Positions 32,726-44,514 of a stretch of DNA of 64,000 bases are shown here, piece by piece. The DNA is taken from positions 5,084,117 through 5,148,116 of the forward strand of contig RSEF01000019.1 of the NCBI GenBank assembly GCA_003993805.1, given 5' to 3'. The notes under the pieces are model-generated. The model ran no database searches, had not been told where the DNA came from, and was given only the letters and a program-made list of their open reading frames with translations. The first letter of the stretch is position 1; each line of letters opens with the position of its first letter. The position numbers and the translations under genes are program-made. The stretch is from Himantopus leucocephalus (Eukaryota > Chordata > Aves > Charadriiformes > Recurvirostridae).

Positions 32726-35700
32726 AGGTTACAACATCCCTTTTAAACCGATCTTTTCTTCAAAAGTACTGCTGAAACGTATCCAGCTACCAACGCCCAG
32801 GGGCAGGTGATGTGTATTTGCCCACCAAAGAGGCATTTCAGGCTCTGAAAACAGAGCAATTACGGTATTAAATGTGAGATGATGTTTTGTGTCCAGTAAC
32901 GGTGTTTGATCTTCTCTCTTAGGTGAGGTGCGACCAGCTGCAATATGATTACTGAAATGGAGCGCCTGGAACATGTAGCAAAGCTCATAATTTATTCTGG
33001 GCCTTTCTTATCCATGTAACACTGCAATCAAGAATTAGTTGAATAGCAGAACAATTGATTTGAAACTATTTCCGTAAATCAAACCACCAATTTCAGCTCG
33101 CTGTCGGTCTTACCCGGAGATGCGTCACCTCACTGTCAGCTGGCTGGAGGCGCAGCAGGACCCGAGGCTGCCTCAGCTGGGTTTAAAAGTTGGGGAAAAA
33201 GGTGATTTTAGAGGCAGACCTGTGCAGTCAGGGTTTCAAGCAAGCCGTTGGAAGTAATGCTTTTTTACCTGGACTAAGACTTCTCCTCTAACAAAATTAA
33301 ACCACTTTGCCTCTGTTTTTTCTTACTGAAATATTTCTTCGACCCAAAATGAACACAGTTATTATTTTTCGGTGGTACATTCTAAGATCTCGTTGTGGGT
33401 TTTTTTAATGGGAATTAATGGGAAATTTAGCAAGCCTTTAAATACAAATGTTGTTCCAAACGGATGAGTGGAAATGTTTCACTTCACAAATATCAGATGC
33501 TTTGAATTTTTTTCTGATGTTTCATTTCCATCCTGCTCTGAAGAGAATAATTTGGGGTATTCAGCAGGGATTCAAAGATTTTACTGAAGTCCTCATCTGA
33601 TATCATTTTTCTCAACTTTCAGTATTTTGATAAGATTTCAAAACTGGGAGGCTGGTAGGTCAAAATCAAGGAAAAAATATCTATGGTGCTTTTTTTCCTC
33701 ACGTTCCCCGTTATGCAGCAGCTTGCAGTTTTCACTTTAAGAAAGTTTTGAATGAAAACTTTACTCTTAGCTACCTTGCCTGAGACGAGCAAGCATGGTG
33801 ATCTCAATTTTAGACACCCAGACAAAGATCCACAGAAATTTGGAATGGCTCAGCTCCTCGGAGCAATGCGCAGCCCCAAGGGGAGCACAAAGTTGAGGGG
33901 TGGTTTCCAACGCTGATTTTTGCAGATCTGTGCTGTCTGCGGTCTCACAAGGGTGTGGTGAGCAGGGAGGCATCTGGGGGACAGCCTTCCCCAGAGGGCA
34001 CAAGCACCTTGTCAGGCAGAGAAAATCACAGCTGATGATTATTTGTGAGGAATAACTCACACATTTTGGTCCTGCCCGTCCTGCTCTTCTAGCACCTCTC
34101 CCAGCCTTTGTTCAGCTTTGCCTGATTCAAATCAGACACCTAGAGGTTAGAGAAGTCTGCTGCTCCTAATTAATCACCTCCTGAGCTGACTCATTTCTGC
34201 TGCCTTGGAAATCATTTAACGAGCACGGCTCACTTAGCCGATTCGCAGCACAGTGCCAGTAGAGCAGTCGTCCAAATGCCAGGCAGCCGAGCCAGGCAGC
34301 GTTTAGAGGACGGCTGGTCTGAGGATGTTGCAGTCCCCCAGCCTGGCTACCACTGGTCACACGCTGGCAAAGATCGGCTGCTCACATCACTGCCGGGGAA
34401 CTCGGGGGTGATCCCTGCTGCCGAGGACCGCGAGGGTGCTGTAGGCTGAGGTTTCCACTAGGGTCCAGATTCATTTCAGTGGGACACTCAAAAGGTCAAA
34501 ATTGAGCTCCAGACACCCTCAAGCCAGCCCCATGGCTGTGCAGATCGTGGCGAGTGCTGGGCTTTAGCAGACCTCACTCCGTTTTCTTTCTATTAGATAG
34601 CTGAGATACCATATTGTGGCAAAACCAGCTCCGACATCTCTGCTGCCTCTGAGAAAATCTCTGCTCAGGCTGAGTTCGCCTCTCACCTCATTGACAGGAG
34701 CTATGCCCAGATTGCCCCATCCTCCCCTCACCGCCTGCTAAAAAACCCATGCAGCAATGAAAACTTGCCTCAAAGGGATGGCACGAAGGCCAGCGGTGCA
34801 CCTGCTCACAGGAGCCAGGGGAAAGCAGGTGTCAGCCAAGTGAGGCTGCGGTTGGGCTGGATGTGCATTGCTCGCACAGAGCTGGCTCTGCCAGGGACAA
34901 GCCATCCACCACAAGGGACGTGCTGTCCAGCTGGCTTTCTGCTGCTCGCCAAAGCTTCCATGGCACGGTTGGCTAAGTGGGTCTTTAGCTTCCTCGCTTT
35001 TTGTCTTACAGTGGTCTGTCAGATGCACAGACACGCCATCTATTCACGCTGCAGAGCACAGTTTATAAAGAAATATAAAGAATTTCCATCTTTGATGTCT
35101 CCCTGTGCCTGTGTCTTCAACCATCCATCTCTTCTCCCAGCTGGATAGGAATTATCAGGCTAAACGCAGGTTTCTACAAGGTAAATGTTTACCTTGCTCG
35201 AGTCACCTTGGGAGTCACAAAAGTGCCTATCATTGCTAGCAGAGACAGAAGAGTGATTGTTCTCTAAAGTGGGCATCTGCAGCTAGGCACATGAATCAGA
35301 CCCTCAAAGTGCCCATTTTTCTCTCCAGAGTACCCAGGGAGTGTGAGCAGATGGAAGAGAGGGAGATGCTGACGCTGCAGGGGTCTGAGGTTGTGTGTGA
35401 TGTATCCCACCCTCCACCCTTACCTACTCCCATCTCTCCTGCCCTGTCTGTCCCAGCTGCCTGTCAAAAAGCAGCTGCACATGGTCTTGGAAGACAAAAT
35501 CTATCATGGGCTACCAAGCATCAGGGGAGCACCTCCAGCTCAGCCCATCCTGCAAACCACTGGAGCCTGGGAGAGCCTCCTGGGTAGACCGCTCCCTTTG
35601 GTGCTCTCCCAGAGCAGCTGCTGCTGGCCACCGGCAGGAAGAGCGTTTGGTGGGACTCAGTATGCCCCTTTTCATGCTCAGCCATGTAGATCCCCTGGTT

Positions 35701-38700
35701 CACCCCGTGATCTGTGACTGCATCCTCAGAACCACACCAATATCTCTCCATGCCCGATCCCTTTTCTTTTCTGTTTTTTTATGTAAAGCAGAAGTTAACC
35801 AAGAGTCTCAGAACTGTCCTCTAGTACACACACAGTGTGTTCAAACACCATGAGGACAGGGTTCAGGCACACCAACGGTGTAAAACAAGCATTATTCAGT
35901 GCAGCCTTCAAGCCCCGTGCAGTTCTGGGAAGAGTTCAGGATCTCTCCATGAAATACATGGGATTCCCCAGGCCAGGATCTGGCATCAGGACCAGTGCAG
36001 CGGCAATGTCAAGAAGCTCTTCTGATGAAAAAGCTTCTCACACCCTGGGACAGGGAAGGCACACGTAACCTGCTCATTGCTGGCTTTAGAAAATGAGCAA
36101 CTGGAGAGTTGCACAAAGCCTCTAGACATGGGGATCCTCCCTACCAAGGTTAGATAAAGTACTACAAGAGCTGATCCAGCTCCAGCCATGTCAAAGGAGT
36201 CCCATGTATCCTAGTCTAACAAGCTTGCTCTTACATTACCAGGACAGCCATCAAGGAAATGATGGACAAGAGGAAGAATTAGCGAGCGAGAAAGGTTGCA
36301 CACAAGAAACCCAGGGCAAGGCACAGTAAAATCCCGTATCTGTGTCCTCTCTCCCTGCTCTTTACCTCTCTCAGGTCTCTGCCAATCCTTTCTTCCCTTC
36401 TTTGCTCCTCTTTTCTCTGACTAAGCCCACTGGAGACACAGCCTCACATTGCTGAGAGGTAGGTTATCTTTACTCCATTGTCTGCTGACCCCTCAAGGGA
36501 AAAGCCAACTTCAAGCCAGGTACAAAACCAGAAGTAGCTCCTTTGATCCCACCTCTACTTCTGGGTTTAGTTGCCAACCAGCTCAGCATATTTGTTTTAA
36601 CTACTTACTGCTGATAAATGGTTTCTCTGCTTGCCACGGGTGAGTGAGCACAACTGCTCATTCCAGGCCCAAAGAAAACGTGCAGAGAAACCGTAAAATT
36701 GTGTACTGACCTTTCAGACAATATGCATGCTAGTAAATACCAGCCAGCCTCTCGAATATTAAACAACCCACAGCCAGCCCTGCATTTCCTATTACCCCAA
36801 AGTCCTTTAGACTGCATCTTGAGTCCAGCCCTGCATCTGCAATGACCTGCCATTTCTTATCCTCCTCTTCCACGTTGGACTTCAGGGGGTTGTCCAACCC
36901 TGACACAGTGACCTTCTGAACTGACTCCTGTCACAACTGCCACCAGTTCCACCACAGTGGTGAACACTGCAGAGCAGCCAGTAGCAGCATGAAACCCCTG
37001 GGAGACCCCATCCATATTGTCCAACATCACTCAGTTGTGTAGTTGTCCAAGACCTGCCATAAGGCCCAGGACTCTGCTCTCTTTCCTGGAAAACTCTTCA
37101 ATGGCTGCCCAAAATCTTCATTGTATTTTCCCATCATTACCTCAGAGAATTAGGTTAATATGGATCAGCATAGACTCCAGAGCAGCACAGAGAGGGGAAC
37201 TTCGCAGAATACATTTTCCCAACCTTTGCACTTTGAGAGCTTTAGACAATCCTCCCATGTGGAAGTCGTTATAACAGGATCTATCCTCACTACAGAGTCA
37301 CAGTCCACCCCAGGATGCCTGCAGGTCTCTTCCAGACCTGCATGTTATGCCATGTGTCATGTTATAACCATGCCATGTTATATACCAGGTGTCATTTCTA
37401 TCCATGCCTGCTCTCTCTGCGGTGGGCTTATTGTAGCCAAGAAATGGCTTGACATCCACAAATGAAACAAGTTCACCCCGAGTAGAGTTGGCACTGAATT
37501 TTTTTGCAGCTTTTTAAAACTCTAGTTAGTCTTTTATGCCAGTTATGCACTCTGATTTCTACGCTTTGTGCAATCAGGTAGGCTGGAAAACAGAAAACAG
37601 GACCAAAGCTGAGGCCTGGGGAGATGGCTCCCCCATTTGACCTCTTTGTGGCTTCCCAGACACCTGTTGCTGTTCCCTGTAATTTGTCGCAGGTAATGTT
37701 TTATTGATGAGTGTCAGCATCTCCTCCTTGCTGGCGCTGACGGATGCTGTGCCATCTCATCGGTATGCCAGGCACCCCTTACCCCAGGAGCGATCTCACA
37801 CGCAGCCTCCCTCTCATGGTTGGTCCTGACCTTCCCCATGTGGGACTGAATAACAATTACACAGGGGTAGGAGGCTCTCCTGAGAGCAAGCTAATTTCTC
37901 CAAAGGGTGGATATGAACTCAGAGAGAGCCCCCCAGCTGCCTCCTCCTCTCCGCTCTGTCGGCCAGTGAATGGGTCCCACGCCATTCGCAGCAAGGAATG
38001 CACGTGCAGAGGCAGGGTCAGCTCTGCTGACCGGTGCTATAACCTGCAGAAACAGCCTTGGATCCAGGACGTGCAACATGCTCCTGGGGGGAAAAAAAAG
38101 CAAACAGCAACTCCCAGTGCCCAGAGCACCTCTCGGCCAGAGAACTCCGCTCGCCAATTAGATTTCCTTCACCAATTTGTATGGGGAAAGACGGAGAGGA
38201 AATGCCAGATGCTGCTGGGCACGCAGAACAGATTCGATGCATGTGTTTAAAGTACTAATAACTCCCTTCCTGCTGAAAGAGGGAAAAGACTTTCTCTTAA
38301 TCCCTCCTTGCATCAGTAATCAGAGAGAGGAGCAGATGGTGCCAGAAATCCAGTAATATGCCCATTAAAATAACCTCAGTAGCTGATGAGTTAGCACCAG
38401 ACCCCATGCAGCAAACACCTTTACGAGTGCCTCACTCCAGCAGAAAACAGTGGCTCGTGCAATGAGGCTGAGGAAATAAGAACTCTCTAGGAACGACCCA
38501 GCTATGTTTCAACAGTAAGGCCAGAGCTCTCGCCCATAAACTCTGCTAGCAGATGTGTTCAGTAAGATTTGCCCTCCTGGCACATCTACACAAGATGCAT
38601 GTCCCATTCTCCCCCTCACCAACACTAGTCTGTGCCCAGATGGACTCTCTGTCTCCCAGCTGAGCGGTGAGCATCTCCAGCACTGCTGCTTGGGCTTTCC

Positions 38701-39385
38701 GGAGTCCATTTGTCCCTCAAGAGGAATAAGCAGATGGACAAGAGGCTTTCCAGTGATGGATTTCTCTTCTACAATTCCCCCTGTAAGGTCCGTACATAAG
38801 CAGCCTTCTTTCAATCAGAAACAAGTCATACCATTCATTTCTCAGTGGATTTGCAAGTTTTTGTCCTACTGCATCTGTCCAGAAATAATATTCTTCTACG
38901 TGGGCCATTTGAGCAGTTTCCTGCAAGTTTTCTATGGCATTCATAAAGAAAAATAGAAGTGTCAGCAGTCACCATATTGCTGATCTTGCAACCTTGCATG
39001 GCCAACCTATCTGTTCCTAGACACAAAGTAATGATGTTTAAATCACACCACCCACCTTGGTTGCAAAGGACATAGGAACCAGCAAGTACTACGGGCAAAA
39101 CCACTTTTACTATTCAAGGTCTTCATTTACAGTGGGAGTGCTGCCATCTCCTAAACCAGTATTTGAAAAGCAGCATCCTGCAGTCCAGGTAACAGCCTGC
39201 ATTCTTCTTTCTCTTTCTCTGACCTCATAAATCTTCCCGGCAAAATTTCCATCCAAATTGATGTGCTCCCACAAACATTTATGCCAAGTCACACTTACGC
39301 CAAGCACTGTTTCTCAACAGAAAAGCACTGCATCCAAAATACTGCATCAACTCCAGCTCCGTGCCTCTAGAAGGGTGAACATTTC
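32726..39385. other. non-coding stretch with no recognised gene
   Basis: The longest frame is 168 codons (37744-38250 plus). It mixes polar residues without pattern, and the minus strand is open too. A 127-codon frame at 34765-35148 plus and a 133-codon frame at 38555-38956 plus are likewise unrecognised. A small tandem motif at 37341-37395 is listed separately. A pyrimidine-rich run lies at 36340-36425. No repeats of known family were seen. Confidence 0.5.
37341..37395 (+). repeat. short imperfect tandem of CATGTTAT words
   Basis: The word CATGTTAT occurs three times in about 45 bases, interleaved with GCCATGTGTCATG, ACCATGCCATG and CCAGGTGTCAT. It looks like a decayed local duplication with a period near 20 bases. 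Confidence 0.5.
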
Positions 39386-39610
39386 TTTATCATTAATTAA
39401 CTCTTTATATGACATGACATTTATTTCATTATCTCACTGAATGTCACCGACCAATTAGCTCATCCCCAAGGAATGGGGCCTAATTAACCAAGACAAGTGA
39501 ACTGAACTTTAGCAACCTTCCTCTCCGGTAAATAAGTTGCTTGTACGTAATTACTCAGCAATAACTACCTCGTTAAAGCTTGAATAAAGATTCCTTCTCC
39601 CTTCCTTGGT
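39386..39610. promoter_or_regulatory. candidate conserved regulatory block
   Basis: Homeodomain-like words are dense: TTATCATTAATTAACTC, GACCAATTAGCTCATCC, GGCCTAATTAACCAAGACA, GTACGTAATTACTCAGC and CGTTAAAGCTTGAATAAAG, together with CATGACATTTATTTCATTATC. This is among the strongest AT-motif clusters in the window. It needs an alignment to confirm. Confidence 0.33.
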
Positions 39611-41260
39611 TTTATTTTTAAAGACATTTCTAACTCATCCATTTCCATTTTGCTTGTCACAACGTCTCAGAAATCTGTAGGGTCGAAGCCTGCTACCTTC
39701 CAGCATCAACTGTGCGGAAGTGGTCATACATAACAATACCTCTCCCCCCACGGCTAATAGACACCAATTTGTTCATGAGGCAATAGAGCCTTTCCAGTAG
39801 CTGAAGAAAAGGAGTGCCTGCCCAAATCTGTGTCTCTATCACCTGCTGGATAGACTCACAACTGCCTCACCTCCCAGATCAGTTGAATTCAGCTGCAATA
39901 AGTAGTAATTGCACAGAAAGCAGGAGGTCTCTTTTCGGCTCGCTTCCTGCCCCCTGAGAGTCTGATTTGGTTGAGCATGTTAGAAATCTGAAAATATCCC
40001 TCCTTTCTTTCATTATATTTTTCCCAATTGCATGTTTTAGCTTTTTCAATAGCAAAGGACCCCCTTTGTCCTTACTGAACCACAGAAGGGGAGGAGCAGA
40101 GCTGTATCTCTATCAGCTGAGACATCCTTTCTCTGAACTGCGCTGCTCTGGGATGTAACGCTAGACCACCCTGGCACGACCACCCAGGCAACTACAAAGG
40201 ACACAGGGAAATGAATAACTCTCCCCGAGCTGATGCCACGCGCAGCCCTTCACTTGCAAACAGGTTATTTTCTTTGATATTTTTTTCCACAGGTAGCATG
40301 CTAGGGGCTATATTTTACACGGTACCTGATTTGAAACACAGAGATGAAGGGTCGTGAGATGAAAGGGAGGCATTAATCTTGCATGTTGACTCAGCATCAC
40401 AATAAATTTCATCCCTGGATTGCTTTTGCTCTTGGCTGGAGGTCAGCATTTTCAGGGAGGAATTCTCCAAAAGAAGACATTGTACTGGTATGGGAGCACT
40501 AACTTACCACCGTCCAAACCTGCATCCTGCCTGGTAGTGCGAGGGTTTTCCCATGCCAGGGCAGAGACACTTGGGAGACATCCCAGAGGCTCTGGAGCAA
40601 GCCTTCTGCAAACCGAGGCTGTAAATCCCAAATTTCTCATTATTACGTTTGGCTTTACAGGGAGCTATTCTTTTAAGCGGCTTTGCTACAAGCTATGTGA
40701 AACTGGCTGCTGCAATACACGGAGGCTTACACACGGCATTGCTGAGGAGGCGCAACCTGGGCACGGGCACGGCCAGGTCTCTCCTGGCTCCCGGCTCTGA
40801 GCAATCACTGTTGATACAATGCGAGGCAGCCTGGAGCCATCACGGATAGAGCAGTCTCATAAACATCCCAGCCTTCCTCACCCATGCCACGCTGAGCTCC
40901 TGGTTAATAGGATTCAGAATAGGTCATCAAAGACCATTTAATATCTGCCTTAAAAACCACCTCTCTATATACATAGATCTTAAGGAGGCCAAAGACACAA
41001 GATCATTCTTAGCAGGCATCAAGCAGCAAAAAGAGGAAGATCTGCCTAAACCCCCTTTCAGGTCATCTCACACCTCAGGGATACGCTGCTGATGTGTAAC
41101 AAGTCCAGGGCTCCGCTGGCCGGAGGAGCGCTTGGGAGCGAGCGCTGGTGGCAGCAGGACCAGTCCCCCCTTTGGCACAGCTTGTAGTAGAGATCACTGG
41201 TTGCCAAAAGCACAAAAGTGTGTGATCTCAGAGCAGGATCCACAGAAGACAGAAAGAAAA
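39611..41260. other. non-coding stretch, nothing recognised
   Basis: Frames reach 126 codons (40420-40800 plus) without recognisable features. No repeats were identified. Confidence 0.5.
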
Positions 41261-41317
41261 GACCATTTAGACGGTCTTTATGACCATTTCGGTCATTAGC
41301 AATGACTAATGACCGAA
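41261..41317. repeat. cluster of competing hairpins with tandem palindromic unit
   Basis: Two related units, GACCATTTAGACGGTC (41261-41276) and GACCATTTCGGTC (41282-41294), follow each other, each an imperfect palindrome. The second overlaps two alternative stems. One is ATGACC/GGTCAT (41280-41285 with 41291-41296). The other is the perfect 11-base pair TTCGGTCATTA/TAATGACCGAA (41288-41298 with 41307-41317, 8-base loop). The two stems cannot form together. Function is unknown. Confidence 0.7.
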
Positions 41318-41569
41318 CAGCACTGGATGTGAACTTGGGCTGGGGTGCAAAGGAAGGCGGTACCAGTTCCCCTCCCAGTTCCATTTATTTATTATTATTT
41401 TGTTATATATTTTCTCCTGGTGGGAAGCACTGGCATCCATGATGATGTAAAGCACGCGCATGATGGCTGCTAGCATCCCTGGGATAGCAGGGTCAGAGTG
41501 ATCAGATCTCTACATATGTTATTTCCTTGTTCTTCAGCTTAATGGGGCGTTCCACTTTATTATTGTATT

Positions 41570-41690
41570 TTTTTTTAATTTTATAAGACATGTTTCATTA
41601 AATCTGAATTATGGCAATTCAGGGAAAGAAATTAGCCTATTAAAATTACAATGAAAACATCTTATAAAAAAGGCTGTCAACTGTCATTTC
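41570..41690. repeat. AT-rich nested inverted repeat
   Basis: The arm TTTATAAGACATGTTTCATT (41580-41599) is complementary, with a two-base gap and one extra A, to AATGAAAACATCTTATAAA (41650-41668). Inside lies a perfect 7-base palindrome, CTGAATT-ATGGC-AATTCAG (41604-41622). The word content (TTAGCCTATTAAAATTAC) also suits a conserved regulatory element or an old foldback element. I cannot choose between these. Confidence 0.45.
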
Positions 41691-44473
41691 TGCTCTGCCG
41701 GGTGAGGAAATAAGGAGAAGACAGAAATGTGTTGTCTCTGAGTGGGGAGAGCACCCGGGAAAGCGGGACCCGTCTGCCAGGTGCTCTGGAACAGGAGGCC
41801 CTGTCAGGGGCTCCTAAAGGGCTCCTGGGGGCTGACTGATTTTTTTTCCATCAAAAGGCCTATTTCAGGTCTTTCAAAAGAGGTAAGAGAAAAGCAGAGT
41901 GTTGTCCTACATTCATGTTTGGCCTCCCTTCCTTCTGAGCAGCCGGTCAGCAGAAACGAGCGGGCAATTTCTGCTTGGATTTCCCTCCTGCAAAGCCCCA
42001 GCGAGGCTTGGAGCGACGGCGATGTGTACTGGAACTACAGCACCCTGGGGTTTTCTGGAAGGGAGAAAGGTTTGTGCTGGAGAATAAGCACAGACCCTGG
42101 CAGACAGGGAACTGGAAACGAGTATCCCCAAAGCCTCATTTAGGAAGGTTTTACACTTTCTTGGAAAGAGATTGCTCTTCCTGTTGTCAGAGACAGCTTG
42201 TACCACCGGGCCCAGGCTCAGGTGCCCCCATACATCGCTTTGTTGCTTCTGCGGCAATGACATTCTCAGAGGAGGAAAGAGATTTTGTTAGAAATAAAAG
42301 CGGAAAGAAAAATAAAACCCCTAAAGCTCACTTATTTATGGTTATATGGGGTAGAAAGCTCAGATCTATTCTCCAGTCCGGTTGCGGCGTGATTTCTGCT
42401 GCTGTCCTAAACTCTCCGCACCCTCTGAGCAAAACAGTGCTACACCTCTCTGTGCTTCTCAGCAATGTAGCAAAGGTATTAGCTGGAAAGAAAANAAAAA
42501 AAAAAAAAAAAAAAAGAAGTCTGCCTGCAAGGGAATAAAGGTCAGTTCTGCTGAAATGAAATAGATTTTGAAACTGCATGTCAATTAGACACATACAAAA
42601 GAAACTAATAAAGTTAATCCACTAAACTGGAAAGCCGTGATAAAGCAGCCCTGTAAGATACATAGAAAAGAAGGTGGGGAGGGGCTGGTAAACAGAAAGA
42701 GAAGTGAGGAATGGAATAAAAGAAAGTACAGAAGAACTAATGAGTAAAAGAGGAGACGGAGATAAATGTGATATTCATTCCTGAAAAGGTAAAAGCAAAT
42801 GAAATGCCATCAGGATGAAAGTCAGAACCCAAATAATCCAAAATATACAGTTCTGCTGTGTCAAACATAAGAAGGGAGAAGGTTTCTTCTTCACAGACAA
42901 GATAATTGTCTTAAGAGCCCAGGAGAGCGGATCCGTGTTTGTAAAAGAGCCCAGCGGCAGGGGCACGAGGAGGAGGGGACGCCTGGGTGGGGAGGGAAGA
43001 GCCTGACCTCTTACACCCCAGCTACTTGCGCACCCACCCAGGCAGAGAGCACCACCACATCAGCAGCCACCAGGTGAGATACACCTCCTGGGTCTTGGGT
43101 CCAATTTTTAGCGATGCAGCCTTGTCTGCCAGGCTACCTAGGACAGAAACGGGCAGATCCAGTAGTTCAGGTTCTCCTTTCCAGTGCAGTGCTGTACAGA
43201 CACCGGTAACAATCTCCACTCTCAGGGATGGTCTCTGGTGAACCAACGATCCGTACAAGCCACAGATCCATGCATTGGACCCATATGACCCATTCAACAG
43301 GGATCACTGCAGTGGCTGATCTTCAACCCTCTCACAAGGGGCTGCTGAGGACACCACAAAATCTAGCTCTGATCAAAATGTTAATATGGGAAGCTGAAAA
43401 TACGGCTCTGGTTTTACTACTGGTGCCTCTGAAGCCCGGCAAACGCTCATTTGAAAATCTGCCCTCTCTGTCACCTTGTCTTCCAATTCCTTGGGTTTTT
43501 TTAAAGTGAAGATGACGCACTTAGACTCTAAGAGCACTTAGTCCTTGAAAGTCTATTTCACAGTGGTAACTGCCTTTGTCCATTTGATCACTGATACACA
43601 AGAAAATTCAGCAGCAGTTTACGTGCATTGGGGAAATACGCTTGTAAAAGTCCCATTACAATTTATTGGATGCTTTTTGCTTCCTTCTGTGGTTGAGGAA
43701 GAGTGGAAATCGTTCTGTTTAATATATATATACTGTGGACATGGGGTATGACAAGAGAGTTCAGCCCCATCTGGGAAGTGCCTTGCACACCACTCATGCA
43801 AGCAGATCTTCTGCCAGCTGATATGGCCTGAACTGAGAAACAGAAAGGTCTGAATTGCCAACCAGGATAAAGCGGCCTTGCTCCACTGAAGCATTGATTT
43901 AGACCTAAGGGCAACTTGGATGGATCTTAGCCCAATATGGTCATGGATCCAGCATGGATTTTAATGCAGCATGGACAGAACTTGAGGGAATGACTGAACA
44001 GTGCAGGACAAGACTTCAGATGTCACAGAAAAGCTGCTGTTCCATGACACAGCCCCATACCAGCCCTCAGTCTATTTGTCACGCTTCTCAGTGAAACCAT
44101 GGAGCTGGCCCCAAACAGGAGTTCACCCAAGATGGACCTAAGATGGCAACCTCAGCCGATCCTTAGATCAACTTCAATTTCTTCTGCCTATTTTATCTTT
44201 CCACAAAACTGGCCCTGAAAAAATTCTCCATCATTTCCTTTAGAGGAGTCTAATCCAGGATTTGAAGAGGCAAACAGTTCACCCATGTTTTCTCCACCCC
44301 TTAAAAGCTTCCTCCAGCCCAGATCCTATCCTTGATTTGGCAATGCTTCTGGACACAGGTCAGAATATGCTGGCTTGAGCTACGGTTTGCGCAGTGAATG
44401 GATACCCTGCCTTGTCTTTCCACTTTTATTTTACTGTTGGAATTGTTACCGTGCTGCAGGGCATTTCCTGGGT
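41691..44473. other. non-coding stretch with no recognised gene
   Basis: A 187-codon plus frame (41975-42538) is the second longest in the window. It ends by reading through the poly-A tract at 42491-42515 and shows no domain, and minus frames are open across it. Bases 42660-42780 are purine-rich. A short (AT)n lies at 43721-43732. No gene is recognised. Confidence 0.5.
42491..42515 (+). repeat. poly-A tract with one N
   Basis: An A run of about 24 bases is interrupted by an N at 42495. No SINE or LINE body is evident just upstream, so this may be a simple homopolymer with uncertain length in the assembly. Confidence 0.9.
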
Positions 44474-44474
44474 T

Positions 44475-44514
44475 TAATGAACATCAGGCGGGCCTTCCGC
44501 CTGACGGTTCATTA
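44475..44514. repeat. strong perfect-arm hairpin, 16-bp stem
   Basis: The outer arms TAATGAAC (44475-44482) and GTTCATTA (44507-44514) pair perfectly. After a 1x2 internal loop (A at 44483 against CG at 44505-44506), the inner arms TCAGGCGG (44484-44491) and CCGCCTGA (44497-44504) pair perfectly around the five-base loop GCCTT. The GC-rich core with retained CpG contrasts with its AT-rich flanks. It is too short for a typical animal pre-miRNA and matches no known element that I recognise. Confidence 0.85.

Noticed and set aside
37744..38250. 168-codon plus-strand frame
   Set aside because: Patternless polar sequence, no splice or start support, and the minus strand is also open.
41975..42538. 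187-codon plus-strand frame
   Set aside because: It reads through a poly-A tract with an N at its end, giving a lysine run, and has no recognisable family.
44475..44514. Reading the hairpin as a bacterial-type terminator or microRNA precursor
   Set aside because: There is no T-run after it, the DNA is avian, and a 40-base hairpin is too short for a usual animal pre-microRNA.
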